From Tenebrio molitor (lineage: Eukaryota > Arthropoda > Insecta > Coleoptera > Tenebrionidae), in contig NC_091048.1 of NCBI RefSeq assembly GCF_963966145.1, forward strand, positions 18,290,001 to 18,354,000: a DNA stretch of 64,000 nt, given 5' to 3'. The notes beneath the pieces were generated by a model, which searched no databases, had not been told where the DNA came from, and saw nothing but the letters and a program-made list of their open reading frames with translations. Positions within the stretch are counted from its first letter, which is position 1. Every line of letters begins with the position of its first letter. A program made the position numbers and the translations under genes. Below, one piece after another: positions 41,235-52,470 of this stretch.

Positions 41235-41297
41235 CTTGATCTAGAATGGTCGAGTTTGCAATGATTGTAGCATTAGCGAAGACAAGTTTAGACATAC
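41235..41297 (-). other. Candidate 63-nt host exon (phase 1-1)
   Basis: On the minus strand a strong polypyrimidine tract and CAG (TTTTTCTTTGTTACAG, plus-strand complement from 41298) precede 63 nt that end in AAG, followed by GTATGTG (complement at 41228-41234). Only one of the three frames is open; it reads MSKLVFANATIIANSTILDQ with one or two bases carried over at each side, so the exon is symmetrical (phase 1 in, phase 1 out) and a multiple of three. It contains two N-x-S/T sites. No partner exon was found in the window. This fits an alternatively spliced cassette in a gene with very long introns, but a chance match to splice signals is possible. Confidence 0.4.
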
Positions 41298-41299
41298 CT

Positions 41300-44200
41300 G
41301 TAACAAAGAAAAAGCTGTAAAATAATTATCATTCATTTAGAGAATATACAAAGCCGTAAGTAAATAAAACCAAAAAATGTAATAAATCTGTTGATCCAGT
41401 GTCGTCTATTTTGCCAATAGTTTGTTAATCTTACAGAATAATTTTGCACGCATGTCAGACCATCCATGGCATATTTGTTGGGTTACTCCTAACACACCGT
41501 ATCAGGAAAGTTGTCCAAATTAAATCAAGCTCTCCAGGACTAATATGTACTTTGACGACAAAGTTTGATGGCATGTCGTTATTTTCCGTTGAGCCATCAA
41601 ATTCTATGTAAAATATTCAGTGTGTCTCAGATAGGAAGAAGTCTATTCAAGTTTTAATATCAAATTCAGCCACGGGGAACAGATATTGACTTTGCCTTAT
41701 ATCAACTGGAAACTTGTACTGCAGCATTAAAATTTAGTTTAGCTCAATAAATATTTGAAGGATGTTTGAAAGCTTCACTTTCAATCGCTCATCATTTACA
41801 TGTCCTTTTGTAGCAAGGAGGAAACTAATACGAGTCCGCGGCAAAGCAGTCATCGGCGACGTTTACGACTGCAGTGTTTCTAAATAGCATTAACAAAGAC
41901 AATTTTTATAAAGTGCGAACTAATAAAAGTATATTTATTTTATACACCTAGTAAATGTGAGTGTCGTAAAATTTCGCCCATAAAAATATACGAGACCATA
42001 TAATGAAGAGTCGTATAAAAATTGAATGATGAACTGATTTTAACCATAGCTTAAAACACAACCGCTCGACAATGTTGCACTTAGTTCACTAGTTTAACTA
42101 GAATTAGGTAAATAGATTGTAAATTTACAGTTAAATTACTCGTGAATTGTTTTACTAAGCTTCTTGTCTCTGGCTGAATCCCTTGTGTCTCCTTGAAAGT
42201 GGCGAAACATTATTAATTACCAACACTGAAAAACTTTGTAAATTATACAGTAAGTTGTACGCGTACAGTTTATGTAAATACAACCTACAACTTTCGATTC
42301 AATTTGTTCCTTTCATTTCGATTTTGATTCGTTCTTTGAAAACATTTTTACAAAAAGCAGTTTTGCTTTCAGCTCACTAAAATTTTTCATGCGAGATTTC
42401 CAGATACAACAACATGAAACGAATGAAATAAACTCGTTTTACTTACAAGAAATGTTCACCTTCTTGCTTGGTTAGAAAATTTGATAAAACTTCAAAAAGT
42501 TTAACCTATTTAAATTGATCTTATCCTTATACATATAAAGTTGAGTCTTTTCTTACGACTATATTATTTTGATCCGTTTGTTAATGTAAACTGTATATTT
42601 GTTTTATGAGAAAATTGTGTAGAAAATGAATCTGAATAAAGAAACCGATCTATTTATACTTTATTGACGGAAGAAAGAATTTCGACAGAATTCTGTAAGA
42701 AAATGTTTCAAAACATTCATCATAGTGATAAATGAAAGTACACCAAAAAAGAATATTGATCAATGAAAAATTGTCAATAATAAATTGAGAGTGGTGTTAA
42801 TGGAGCTGATAGGTCTGTTGTAAGGGCAGAGCTCTTCTGTTAGATTAATTTTAATTAAAAATGAGAAAAAGTAGTGCAAGGAAATGCGAAGCGTTGAGGT
42901 CAAAGTTATCCAAGCAAACAAGGGAGAAAATGATAAGGAAAATTAAGCATTTAAATAGAGACAGAACGCAAAGAAATATGATTAATGTTTGACGTTATGC
43001 GGTCGAGGCTTTACAAATTAATAGCGCAGATGGAAATGAGCTTCAGAAATTCCTCTTAACTGTGCAAAGAATATTTACCCGGAAAATATAAACTTATCAG
43101 ACAATGATAAGTAAATAAATTACAGCCTTGGGAATATTCATGCGATTTGCGAATGGTGTCGCAACGAGACCGTAACGAAAACACGGCATTAAAAATAGTG
43201 AAAGAAATTTCCGCTTTCAGAAACATCCAGCTAAAACATGAAAAAACTTATTAATGTCTCTATTATTTATTTATCAAGCGAATTTACAACCTACCAGACA
43301 GCTATAATTTTCCTTGATAGTGTGGCAACGAAAAAGCGAAAAAACAAATAAGTCCACCTAAATTCCGAATTCATTATTGCTCCCAAATGAAAAAAATTGT
43401 GAGTCCAGCAAATGAAAATCTATTTCTGTCACAAAACAGCAAACACACCGGCCACAAAGAAGAACCCTGATTTTGGATGATAAATGCTTTTTCTTATCTG
43501 GGGCGCACATTCCGTCAACTCGTCACAGAATTCAGCGCCCGTTTAATTTTTCTTTTATATGCAGTCACACAGCCGTTGTTGCTGCGGTGTGGCATAAATT
43601 GCATAAAAAATCTCCCCGTGTCAACTAAGGGTTAGAGCTTTCGTGTGTTTATAAGAAGTTAGTGTTGTAAGCGGTGGAACGTGTCTGGAGTACTACTCTA
43701 AGGATTCTCCTTTAGCTTGGTTTTGTATTTCTTTTATTCTTCGGTCGACGCACAGACGCCTGATATTACACAAATTAAGATTGGAACAGGTTTCTTTGAA
43801 GAAAATTAACAAAAAGGTAGTGCTGTTGAAATTTCGGTTTATTTTGTCTTGATATTTTCAGCGAAATGTTTAATCGAACGTGCAGCTATAGTATTTTAAG
43901 CGACTTGTTCTTCATGATTGATTTTCATCATATTGTGTGCGGCTTAATAGATTATATTATCAGTTGCCAATGAAAAATTTCACTTTGTCGAAGCAAATGA
44001 AACGTACACTGGAAAATCAAAGGGTTCATAATTTGGCGCAAACATTTGTTGTACCTACTTTATATTCTAATTCTACGTGCGTTCGATAATTATAATGTTT
44101 ATAAAAATTACGTTCATAAAAATAGTTTAACAAGAATAATTTCTTGTGGTAATCAAATATTTCATATAATGAAAGTGTTTCACAAAACAATATAAACATT

Positions 44201-44560
44201 GCGCCGCTTTCCACGTTTTTGTAACTTAACGTAAACGGAAAATATGAACGTCAGGAGAAAAACGATCCTGGAAAATACCATGAAGCAGATTAAACAGGTT
44301 TTATTGTTTTCAACTGTCATGAATTCTCATTTTTCTCCTTTGTAAACTGCCTCTTAACTGCCCTAAAGCAAAATGAGCAGATAACGAACCGTTGTCCTGG
44401 CCTAGACAATACATTCAACGTTACATTTCTGACAGGTCTGGAAAAATTTGTCAAAACTGTCAAAAGCAAATGCGAAACCATTTTTAAAAGATTTGGAAGC
44501 TTCAGGGACGTCGTTTCAAACAATAAGACTTTATATGCAACTCTTTTCTGGGTAAATTGG
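41300..44560. other. TE-poor stretch, no gene recognised
   Basis: AT-rich sequence without inverted repeats or domain-bearing frames. The part at 43490-43760 is less AT-rich. It is compatible with intron DNA of the gene suggested by the candidate exon at 41235. Confidence 0.4.
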
Positions 44561-44562
44561 GC

Positions 44563-44625
44563 GGGTGCACCGAAACTGCCGTCATGGTCATGATCGTTCA
44601 CCGAAACTGCCGTCACGGTCGTACT
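44563..44625. repeat. Short direct repeat CACCGAAACTGCCGTCAYGGTC
   Basis: The 22-bp string occurs twice, at 44568 and 44600. A complementary CTGACGGCAGTTTCGGT occurs at 45588, so these may be subterminal repeats of a divergent element spanning 44563-45660. Confidence 0.5.
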
Positions 44626-44871
44626 GACCCTATCAAGGGTTCTTTAATCCTAAGGTTCTTAATCCCTTCAATCAGGTAAAGGCCGCTGTGGTAGTAAGTA
44701 AGTAATTAGCACTTTTCTGGAAATTGACTTCATCTCTAAAATGTAGGTGGGTAGGTATTTTAGTTTTATTTTAACTTTCGTGGTAGCAACACCTCAACAT
44801 GAAATTAATGTGTATGTTTAGTATAAACGAGGCAATCCCTTAGTTGTTTTTGACAATTACAAAATTACAAA

Positions 44872-45575
44872 AAAAAACGTTGTATTCAACTCATCCGTGT
44901 GTAAATTTGTTTTTCGGCCTCCGTCTAGAAACACTGATGTTTCATGCATCTAAATCGTCTGGAAACTAGCATTTCCCTGCCTAGGCAAGAAAATCGAAAC
45001 AGGAATTTTTAATGAAAGATTTTAGGTTGGCAGCACAAAATGTCAATGTCATGTGGAATTTTTGTACAATTTTTTAAGTGTAAAATATTGATGTCGGACA
45101 AATTTGTATCCTTTATCGCAAGCTATACGTTGTGTATAGCAGTAGAGGCCGAGGGGGTACCAAGCGGCGTCTTAGTAGTAACAGAGAGGACGACGACGGT
45201 TTTGAATATTTGAGGAATTGGTTGACTTTGGTCGTGACTGTCGCTTCTTGGATCCTTTATGTTGCCAATGAAAGAAAAATAAATTCCCCATTCGGTAATT
45301 TTTTAACAAAAATTAGATATTATATTTTGCTTTAAATAAATTGTCGGCCGAAAAATTTTTGTGTATTACACGGCTAGTGCCGCCTCGGCTGCCGCCTCTG
45401 CTCCACAAACCGTGCTTGCACTTGCAAAATAGCATTTTCTAGCCTTGTGATACAAATAACTATTTTTTGGCACTCGTGGCCCTTTAAAACGCTCGTTTCA
45501 CTTGCGTTTTAAACTGACCCATTCATTCCAAAAAAAGCCCATTTTACACAGGAATTCGTTAAATGAACTACTAAT
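44872..45575 (-). repeat. Dispersed hairpin repeat, copy 5 (inverted and split)
   Basis: ACGTTGTATTCAACTCATCC at 44877 matches the complement of one end of the unit at 2031, and 45460-45575 (GGCACTCGTGGCCCTTTAAAAC...CACAGGAATTCGTTAAATGA) matches the other. About 530 bp of unrelated sequence, including a 67-codon frame at 45132-45335 with a charged N-terminus and one hydrophobic segment, separates them. Confidence 0.6.
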
Positions 45576-45629
45576 TTTACATTTTTCTGACGGCAGTTTC
45601 GGTATGGGATTAACTATCCCTTTGACCGC

Positions 45630-45770
45630 GACGGCAATATGGGTGCGCCCAATTGGGCTTTTTTAATTGCTCTCGAGGCCTTAAAATCCTCGCTACGCTC
45701 GTGTTTTAATCTTGTCCCTGGGGCAATTAGAAAAGCCCAATTTATACAGAAACTCGTTGCATAAATAACT
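45630..45770. repeat. Hairpin repeat with CCCAATTGGGC / GCCCAATTTA arms
   Basis: GCGCCCAATTGGGCTTTTTTAATTGC pairs with GCAATTAGAAAAGCCCAATTTAT around a core CGAGGCCTTAAAATCCTCG. It has the same design as the dispersed hairpin repeat but a different sequence. Confidence 0.6.
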
Positions 45771-46279
45771 ATTATTTCTGAATAAATACAAATTGAAAAA
45801 AGAACTAAAAAAGTGCTTTCTACAACACAAGATTTTTGAAAGTAACTAATTATGGTTAAAAACATAAGTTAAAAATGTATCCATAATTTATATGAAAAAA
45901 AAAAAAATAGTTTGGAGCAAACCACACCACCATGTTCTCCGGTTATCGACAGAAGAGAACATATACGGTGTGGAAACTACTTGTGGAATAAATTCACTAA
46001 TTTCAAAACTAATAACATTTGTCGAAACAGGTTAATTTTGATTTCTCATAGTGCTTATTATAAGTTGCTTCACTTTGTTCATGATGTCATCCATTTTTGA
46101 GATATGACTTCATCACCATTTTTTTTTAAATGACAACCCCCACTTTTTTCTTTTCTCTCTGATAGACCTTCTTATTATCTAAACGATTCATTAAGAAATT
46201 TGGTACCTTACATAACATTTTTTTTTTTGAGAAAATTACAAATTTTACTTAAAAATTAAAAAAAATTAATTTCATTTTA

Positions 46280-46722
46280 ATGTACACTTCTATTAAAAAA
46301 AAAAGCGTACACGTATTGAGAGCTAAAGTAAATGGGGATAAAATTAATTAATCGTTTCCAAGAAAACGTATTATGGTATCACTGACATTTTGTATGTACG
46401 TCAAATGTGTGAAAATTGCTTTTTATAAATTTTTAAATTGTTGTTAGATTGTTGAGAGTTGCCTTTTTCTATAAATTTACGAATAAAAGTTTGAGTTGTG
46501 TTTGTAGTAACTCAGTAATTGGTAATACTTGCCTAATAAATAAGGCAAAACATTTACATACATTAAAATCTCTGAAAAATACATCGATAAAATCCAGCTA
46601 TCAGCATGGGTTTTGTTACAGGTTTCTAAGTAACAACAATTAAAGGATAGGTTTACAATATGGCAATCTAGCCAAAATTGTGCTCACTACTTGTACGCTT
46701 TTTTTTTAATAGAAGTGTACAT
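46280..46722. mobile_element. ~443-bp TIR element nested in the 2.4-kb element
   Basis: ATGTACACTTCTATTAAAAA at 46280 and its inverse at 46722 (TTTTTTAATAGAAGTGTACAT) are near-perfect for about 31 bp, including GCGTACA. The interior frame at 46449-46643 shows no recognisable motif. Confidence 0.75.
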
Positions 46723-46723
46723 A

Positions 46724-46925
46724 CACTGCTGTGGAGAAAAATCGCGTACACTTCAAAAATCAAGCAATCAAGTTTTCCAGTATTTTGTGCTTTGTAAATG
46801 TAAATGTATTTGTTATTAGGAAAATGTAACAGTTGTTTGACACTGACAAATAAAACGTCAAAACCAATCTAGACCGACTTAACACAGTGAAAAATAGGTG
46901 TACGCGATTTTTCTGCACAGCAGTG
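46724..46925. mobile_element. 202-bp MITE (CACTGCTGTGSAGAAAAATC)
   Basis: CACTGCTGTGGAGAAAAATCGCGTACAC at 46724 is mirrored at 46925 with one or two changes. It abuts the previous element directly; both tips contain GTGTAC/GCGTAC strings. Confidence 0.8.
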
Positions 46926-46971
46926 CACTTTTTTTTTTCTGTGTTTATTTAAAATCGAGGGTTTATTTTAA

Positions 46972-47105
46972 TAAACGAAAGAATTTTGAAGATTTGCGAC
47001 AGAGAATTCGCGCTGAAATGGAACAAATCAGCCCTGACATTATTGAGCGCGGTGTAAAGTGTTTACACTCCTGTGTGAGTGCCAAATATTTAGTTGGCGG
47101 GAGGG
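46972..47105 (+). pseudogene. IS630-like transposase C-terminal fragment
   Basis: NERKNFEDLRQRIRAEMEQI and SPDIIERGVKCL correspond to the C-terminal helix region of mariner/IS630-type transposases (usually PR-LEDLKQRI...I..D...R). A GRVI-like scrap follows before the frame drifts. No catalytic residue is included. Confidence 0.55.
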
Positions 47106-47182
47106 TAATTTTAACATTTGTGTTGCATTTTATTGTTAACCTTAGAGATGTTTGTTTGCTTTTGTTTAAAGTCAATTAAAAT

Positions 47183-48060
47183 TAGCAGTCTGGGATGTAG
47201 AAAATGAGAACGAAAGACCAACAATTCCACAATTTCAGAAGAATTGGGATAATATCAATATCAAAAGAATAATTGACAATGACTTAATCTTTAATTCATC
47301 TAGGGACTTGGCTCGTTTTAAGGCTTTGCAATGCAGAGAATCAGGATCTTGGTTACATGCAATACCTTCTCCTAATATTGGTACTCTTTTAGATAACACT
47401 TCCTTCCAAGTTTGTATTGGTTTAAGATTGGGTTGTAATCTTTGTACACCTCATATTTGCAAATGCAATGCGAAAGTTGATGAAATTGGTATTCACGGTC
47501 TAAGTTGTTCCAAAAGCAGTGGTAGATTTTCAAGACACACTGAAATTAATTCTATTATCAACCGGTCTTTGTCTTCTATTCATGTTAATTCAACTTTAGA
47601 ACCAAACGGACTATCTCGTGATGACGGAAAACGCCCTGATGGGATGACTTTAGTACCGTGGAATAAAGGTCAACCTTTGGTTTGGGACGTTACTGTCGTA
47701 GATACACTTGCAGACAGTTACGTATTGAAAACATCTGAAGTCTCAGGTTTTGCCGCTGAAATGGCTTGCAAACGCAAACATAACAAATATCGTTCAATTA
47801 TTTCGTCAAACTAAAGGTTTAGCCTTTGAAACCTTAGGCCCTTGGTGCAAAGAAACAATAGATTTCATTAATGTCATCGGAGACCGACTTATCGCGGAAT
47901 CAGGGGATTCAAAATCTAAGAAATTCCTTTTTGAGAGGATTTCCCTTGCCATTCAACGTGGAAACGCTGCAAGCATTCGGGGCACTTTTCCAGATTCCGC
48001 ATTATTATCGGAAATTTTCGCATTGTAAATTAAAAATGTTATTTTATGTTAAATTTTAAT
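47183..48060 (+). pseudogene. LINE ORF2 C-terminal region with endonuclease-like RPD motif, copy B
   Basis: The 168-codon frame (47308-47814) and, after one frameshift near 47800, a frame to 48028 form the end of a LINE protein. Cysteines and histidines in FQVCIGLRLGCNLC, CKCNAKVDEIGIHGLSC and RFSRHTEI are followed by GKRPDGMTLVPW and QPLVWDVTVVDT, and finally ERISLAIQRGNAASIRGTF. The C-x2-C/H, R-H and RPD...D arrangement recalls the restriction-like endonuclease of R2-type LINEs; that assignment is inference. The upstream segment (47187-47300) is nearly identical to 15467-15590. A stop at 48028 and an A-rich tail follow. Confidence 0.72.
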
Positions 48061-48743
48061 AAATAATTAGTTATTTAAAAAAAAATAATAAAAAAATTAA
48101 AAATTAAATTAAATTTTTGATGTAAAATACGTCATTTTCTCAAAAAAATTGTCATGTAAGGTACCAAATTTTCTAATGAATCCTTTAGGAGTAGGAAGGT
48201 CTATCAGAAAGAGAAGAAAAAAGTGGGGGTTGTCATTTAAAGAAAAATGGTGGATGACGTCATGAACAAGTGAAGCAACTTAAAATACACATTACAAGAA
48301 ATAAAAATTGACCTGTTTCAGCGTTTTTGACAAATGTCATTAGTTTTAAATTACTGAATTTATTCCATTAGTAATTTCCACACTGTATAATTGTTTTCTT
48401 AAATGTTTTTCGTGTAAGTTCGGATCACAGATCTGAAGATGTTAAGAGTACATTAATGAAACGTTGGAAATAACGATAGAATACTATTTTTGGATGGTCA
48501 GAAATCCAGAGAGACCTAACTCTTTTATCAAAATACACCTCTGGCCGAGGAACCAGATAAAAACTAGTTCAAACACATTTTTTTTTAATTACTAGCTATT
48601 TTAAATTATTAATTTTCATTGGTTTGTCTTCGTCTACGGTCTGCCCTTGTCATTTTTCTTTTTTCTTTTTCTTTTTTGGTCTTCATTTCACATAAAAGCT
48701 TATGAATTTTTGTTTACAATTTTGCCTGTCAAAACTTTTTGTG

Positions 48744-48884
48744 TTATTTGGAATTCCAAATTACATCAATCTCTCCTGATAATAAATGTGGTCCCGTAGG
48801 ATTAGGGTTAAAATCTGCTGTTAAATCTATAGAATGAATAATACATCCATCAAAATTTCGTTCCTTCTTCTCTGAATTTATTTA
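48744..48884 (-). pseudogene. Coding-like fragment, unidentified
   Basis: Between two stops the minus strand reads ERNFDGCIIHSIDLTADFNP and then NPTGPHLLSGEIDVIWNSK. The composition is typical of a folded protein and unlike the AT-rich background. I do not recognise the family. Confidence 0.3.
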
Positions 48885-48977
48885 AACAATTTGTTGAATT
48901 CTGCTTAAATAATTATCTATTTATTACGTAATGCATGAAGTACATAATATTATTTTTGTAATTTGCCTCCATTTTGA

Positions 48978-49274
48978 TTCTCTAATAGACATATTAACGA
49001 ACGCGACGTCATCATCTGGGATGTCCTTATAGCCATTATTTCACGGAACATTTTACGAACATTTTTAGGTTGGCAAAATTTGATTCGTCATGCGTGTCAG
49101 TTTAAATTACAAAATGTGCCAAGAATTAGTTATCAGGATTTATCAGGCAACAAATTCCCGATCGTATTTTTGGCAATTTCACGTATTTCAGCCGGCGTAC
49201 ATGAAAGATTATCTTCAATATTCGTGTTTTGTGACAGAATTTGGATAAAACAAAAGGCGACTTTGAAGACTTGA
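48978..49274 (+). pseudogene. Coding-like 98-codon fragment, unidentified
   Basis: A frame open from just after a TGA (48975) to a TGA at 49272 reads INERDVIIWDVLIAIISRNI, then FLGWQNLIRHACQFKLQNVP and SAGVHERLSSIFVFCDRIW. The absence of stops over 98 codons in AT-rich DNA, and the balanced composition, suggest a gene remnant. Near it, on the other strand, lies a similar scrap (48744). I cannot assign a family. A captured viral or transposon gene is possible. Confidence 0.35.
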
Positions 49275-49387
49275 TCAAATTTTCACTTTTAAAATTAATA
49301 CTTTACCAACCGCCACAAAAATCCCTAAATCGACGAAAGTAAACATTTTTGTTCAAAAACGGCTTAAAAAGGACAAATTACAAAAAA

Positions 49388-49516
49388 TAGTATAAAAAAC
49401 TCGTTTCATAAGACCTTGAAGCACTCATTCTTTAAAATAACTCGTGGCTACGCCACTCGTTTTTTAATCTTGAATTCGTGCTTCAAGACTGGTCTTATGA
49501 AACATGTCTTTTAATA
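49388..49516. repeat. Hairpin repeat (TTTCATAAGACC arms)
   Basis: CTCGTTTCATAAGACCTTGAAGCAC at 49391 pairs with GTGCTTCAAGACTGGTCTTATGAAAC ending near 49512, with a CTCGTGGCTACGCCACTCG-type core. It has the same design as the palindromic repeats at 7590 and 54118. Confidence 0.7.
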
Positions 49517-49519
49517 TAG

Positions 49520-51480
49520 TATTTATCCACTTATACTTTAATATACTATTCTTTCCATCTAGAGTTGTCAAAAATATTTCCGGAAACATTTTATGTATCC
49601 ATGGTAATAAATAACAATAAACATAGCTTTTCATTGGATAGTAGATTTATGAATGCGATTTTCAATGAAATTTTTGTTTTGATAATTGTAATACAGTTAC
49701 ATACCAATATTTTCTGAGAATGTAGGAGTTTTTATTATTTTTTGCGGTAAAGTATTGTTGATTTTTTTATTATATCTGATGTGAAGCTACTTTGATGAAA
49801 GATTTTTTTAGACATACTCTACTAGACATACCAATACGAGTAATACATAGGAAAAGAAAGAATATAAATAGTATAACGATAATGTCGATAATGTGTTGCA
49901 CTGAAATAGAGAAGAATGTGGACCTGTTTAACAGAGTGGTGAATAGATTTCGATTTGCAGATAAAGTTGTCGAGTCGATAACGGAATTTTTGTAGTAAAG
50001 TTTTATCTAATAAATCAAACGAGCATCTGCTTCATTATATTCTAAAAGGAAAATTATTTCAGGAACTTCCTAACACTAAAACAATCAGAAATTTCGTAGT
50101 GTAGGCCATTGTTGGATTATTAATCACCTTTTGGTTGGCTGCTTCAGCGCAACTTCATTTTATTAATCTTTTGTAAAATTTAATAGAGCTAAACGTTAGT
50201 AATTGGAGTGTGTTTGTGCGGTAGTCGACGTGTATTTCCGACATCCTTTGATTTCAGCAAGCGCACAGTTCGGGTGTGGATGTAGTATAATTTGTTCCTG
50301 AAACGTGCAACTGCTTATACCCAACACAAAAGCAGTCAAATAAATGTAAATGCCGAGTGATTTGAAAGGACACCATGGCAGACCGGTCAAAGCGGTAATT
50401 AACTCCTGCATTGATTGTGTACCAGTTTGCTTTAGTGAATGAGGTGTGTCGACCGAAAACCGCCGTTTTGACGGCGATTTCGTCGAAACACCCCTGAAAG
50501 CTCGCAAGCGACATCTTTCAGTGGGTCGCATCGAAGCTTTGCGGACCAACAAAAGAACAGTAGGCAAATCCACATTGCAAACAGATTTGCCTAGTCCCAC
50601 AAAGGTCGCCATTGCCATTGCAGGGGAAGTTTTGAGAATCGCTGTGGGAGAAAATCCCCGTTCATATTTAAATTAAATATTGTCTGTTTTATTGGGGGCT
50701 TGATTCGAGAGCTTGTGCGGCTGGTGGAGTTGTTTCAAGTCAAACTTCCCTCCTATTATAACTCTTTTGTTCACTCAATGGGTCTTCAGGTATTCCTCAT
50801 GAATTTCAATAAGGTTTTTCGAGTGCGCTCTCGACAGAAACATTTATTTCCGCACCATCACCGGAATGCAACTCAAGATCATTGCTACCGCGGTGCTAAA
50901 ATCTAGTTCTGATGTAATTCTTCGAGAGGACTGTAAAAACTTATGCACCGGCGACAGTGACAGCCTTTTAAATGCAAATGAGTCCAGGATTTATGCGAAT
51001 ATGAAATACGATGTCTTTTGTGAAGGAGTCTTGAAAATTTGACTTAGCACAACTAAAATTTACACTCCTTGCACCACGATTCTCAACTACGAATTCATAA
51101 CGAGCTCCTTTACGGTTTAGTTGACTGTTTCCTTTTTGCTGTTATTATAATTAACTTGTCCCATGTTTTTCCGCTCCCGCTTCGAATACATAAAGACACA
51201 TTAAACAATGTCTTTTAACGTTTGTTTAATCTGCTTGAAAGTATCCACCAGAACGAAATAAGATGAATGTTGCCGCTTTTACTCAGGGAATAATCAGTTC
51301 TAAATCAATCATATAGCAACAACGACTGAGCAAAATTTGAAAATGTGTGAATAGTAATGTAAAGGGTAGAATTGTGTTCTCATCAGCACCTCATACAGTA
51401 ACATCATTTTTCGACATACAAAGAGGAGAACAAATTTAAAGAATTACGAACAGAAATTAGAAACACTTAATAATAAACAC
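49520..51480. other. No recognised gene; one less AT-rich patch
   Basis: At 50190-50680 the DNA is less AT-rich and both strands are open over 70-140 codons (plus 50446-50676; minus 50196-50618). Neither translation shows a domain, and overlapping openness on both strands argues against either being a normal gene. The rest is AT-rich and featureless. Confidence 0.35.
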
Positions 51481-51489
51481 ACTGCATGG

Positions 51490-51822
51490 TGATGATGCAA
51501 ACCTAACCGAAACTAATTTTACTGATGAAGCTTGGTTTTTAAAGATACGTGAATTCACAAAATATGGAACGTGGAGTGGAGAAACATTTATACGTCAATT
51601 CTTCTTTACACCTGGAGAATCTTGGAGTGTTTTCTTTAAGACGATAATAATTTTCGGTAACACAACTGCATCTCGGTATAAGGAGGAAATCATACGACAA
51701 TTTTTTGAAAAATTGCTGATGAAGTGATGACCTGTAAGGGGGATTTTTTCGGCAAGATGGAACAACATCTCATTGTATGCAATACACTTTGCATGCACTA
51801 AGACAATTTTTTTAATAATCGG
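51490..51822 (+). pseudogene. IS630-like transposase core fragment
   Basis: DDANLTETNFTDEAWFLKIR includes the first catalytic Asp in the TDEAWF box. After YGTWSGETFIRQ and SRYKEEIIRQFFEKLL, a frameshift leads to GFFRQDGTTSHCMQYTLHAL, the box with the second Asp (usually WFQQDGATSH). The third catalytic box and both ends are missing. It belongs to the same large group as the transposase at 40139, but to another subfamily. Confidence 0.72.
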
Positions 51823-52338
51823 TTAGGTACAAATTTCATAAATAAATAAGAGAAAAGAAATGTCATTTTGTAAAGGTGAAATGTTACCGTGTTAACCACA
51901 CTGTGATTACCAAAGTCAAAATAAGGATAAATGGGTTTTATAGAACGGGTGAGATTCTCATTCGTCCCCCAAAAGTTGATTACACGGAACCAATCGTTTA
52001 TTGGAACCGTGACTGTTAACTGTCCGTGTGAACATATGAAGCGTTTGAATCAATTAAAATTGAAATAAAATTGTGAGCAGTAATCATTCGGGGAAAAAGA
52101 ACGAATGTTATTTACCTTCGCTTATTAATTAAACAAGAGGTTTCGTTTTAATTTCAAGAGATTGATGCTTGATCATTGATAAATATAAATTTTTTAACGT
52201 TCTAATTTTTCCTTTCAAATTAACTCAATTTCCAATATCAAATTTTTGAACACCAAAAACACGATTTTAAGTGATAAAAGAATGAAAATATTTATTTTAA
52301 CACCATCTCACATTTAACACACTTTTCAGTGTTTCCTT

Positions 52339-52470
52339 AAGGCGGCCTTACACCAAGGCAACAATTGGCAACATGTTGCCTGCAACATTTTTTAGTAATG
52401 TTGCAGGTCATTACTAAAAAATGTTGCAGGCAACATGTTGCCAATTGTTGCCTTGGTGTAAGGCCGCCTT
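52339..52470. mobile_element. 132-bp perfect palindromic MITE
   Basis: Two 62-bp arms (52339-52400 and 52409-52470) appear to be exact reverse complements around an 8-bp centre, starting AAGGCGGCCTTACACCAAGG. The bordering bases are TT/TA. Perfect arms imply a young insertion or repair by copying. The open frames on both strands are a by-product of the symmetry. Confidence 0.92.

Larger units (their letters stand above)
45966..48385. mobile_element. 2.4-kb element with ~280-bp inverted termini and nested inserts
   Basis: CGGTGTGGAAACTACTTGTG at 45966 is mirrored at 48385 (CAGTGTGGAAATTAC...). The arms extend to about 46245 and 48105 and share GAATAAATTCA, TAAGTTGCTTCACTT, GACAACCCCCACTTTTTTC and TTTGGTACCTTACAT. 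TA lies at both edges. The interior contains two smaller TIR elements, a transposase C-terminal fragment and a LINE 3' end. Confidence 0.85.

Noticed and set aside
44025..44214. 62-codon minus-strand frame
   Set aside because: Low-complexity AT-rich translation (many Phe/Tyr/Asn/Lys), no motif.
50196..50676. Opposing 140-codon and 76-codon frames
   Set aside because: Overlapping openness on both strands without any recognisable motif or splice support; left as a compositionally distinct patch.
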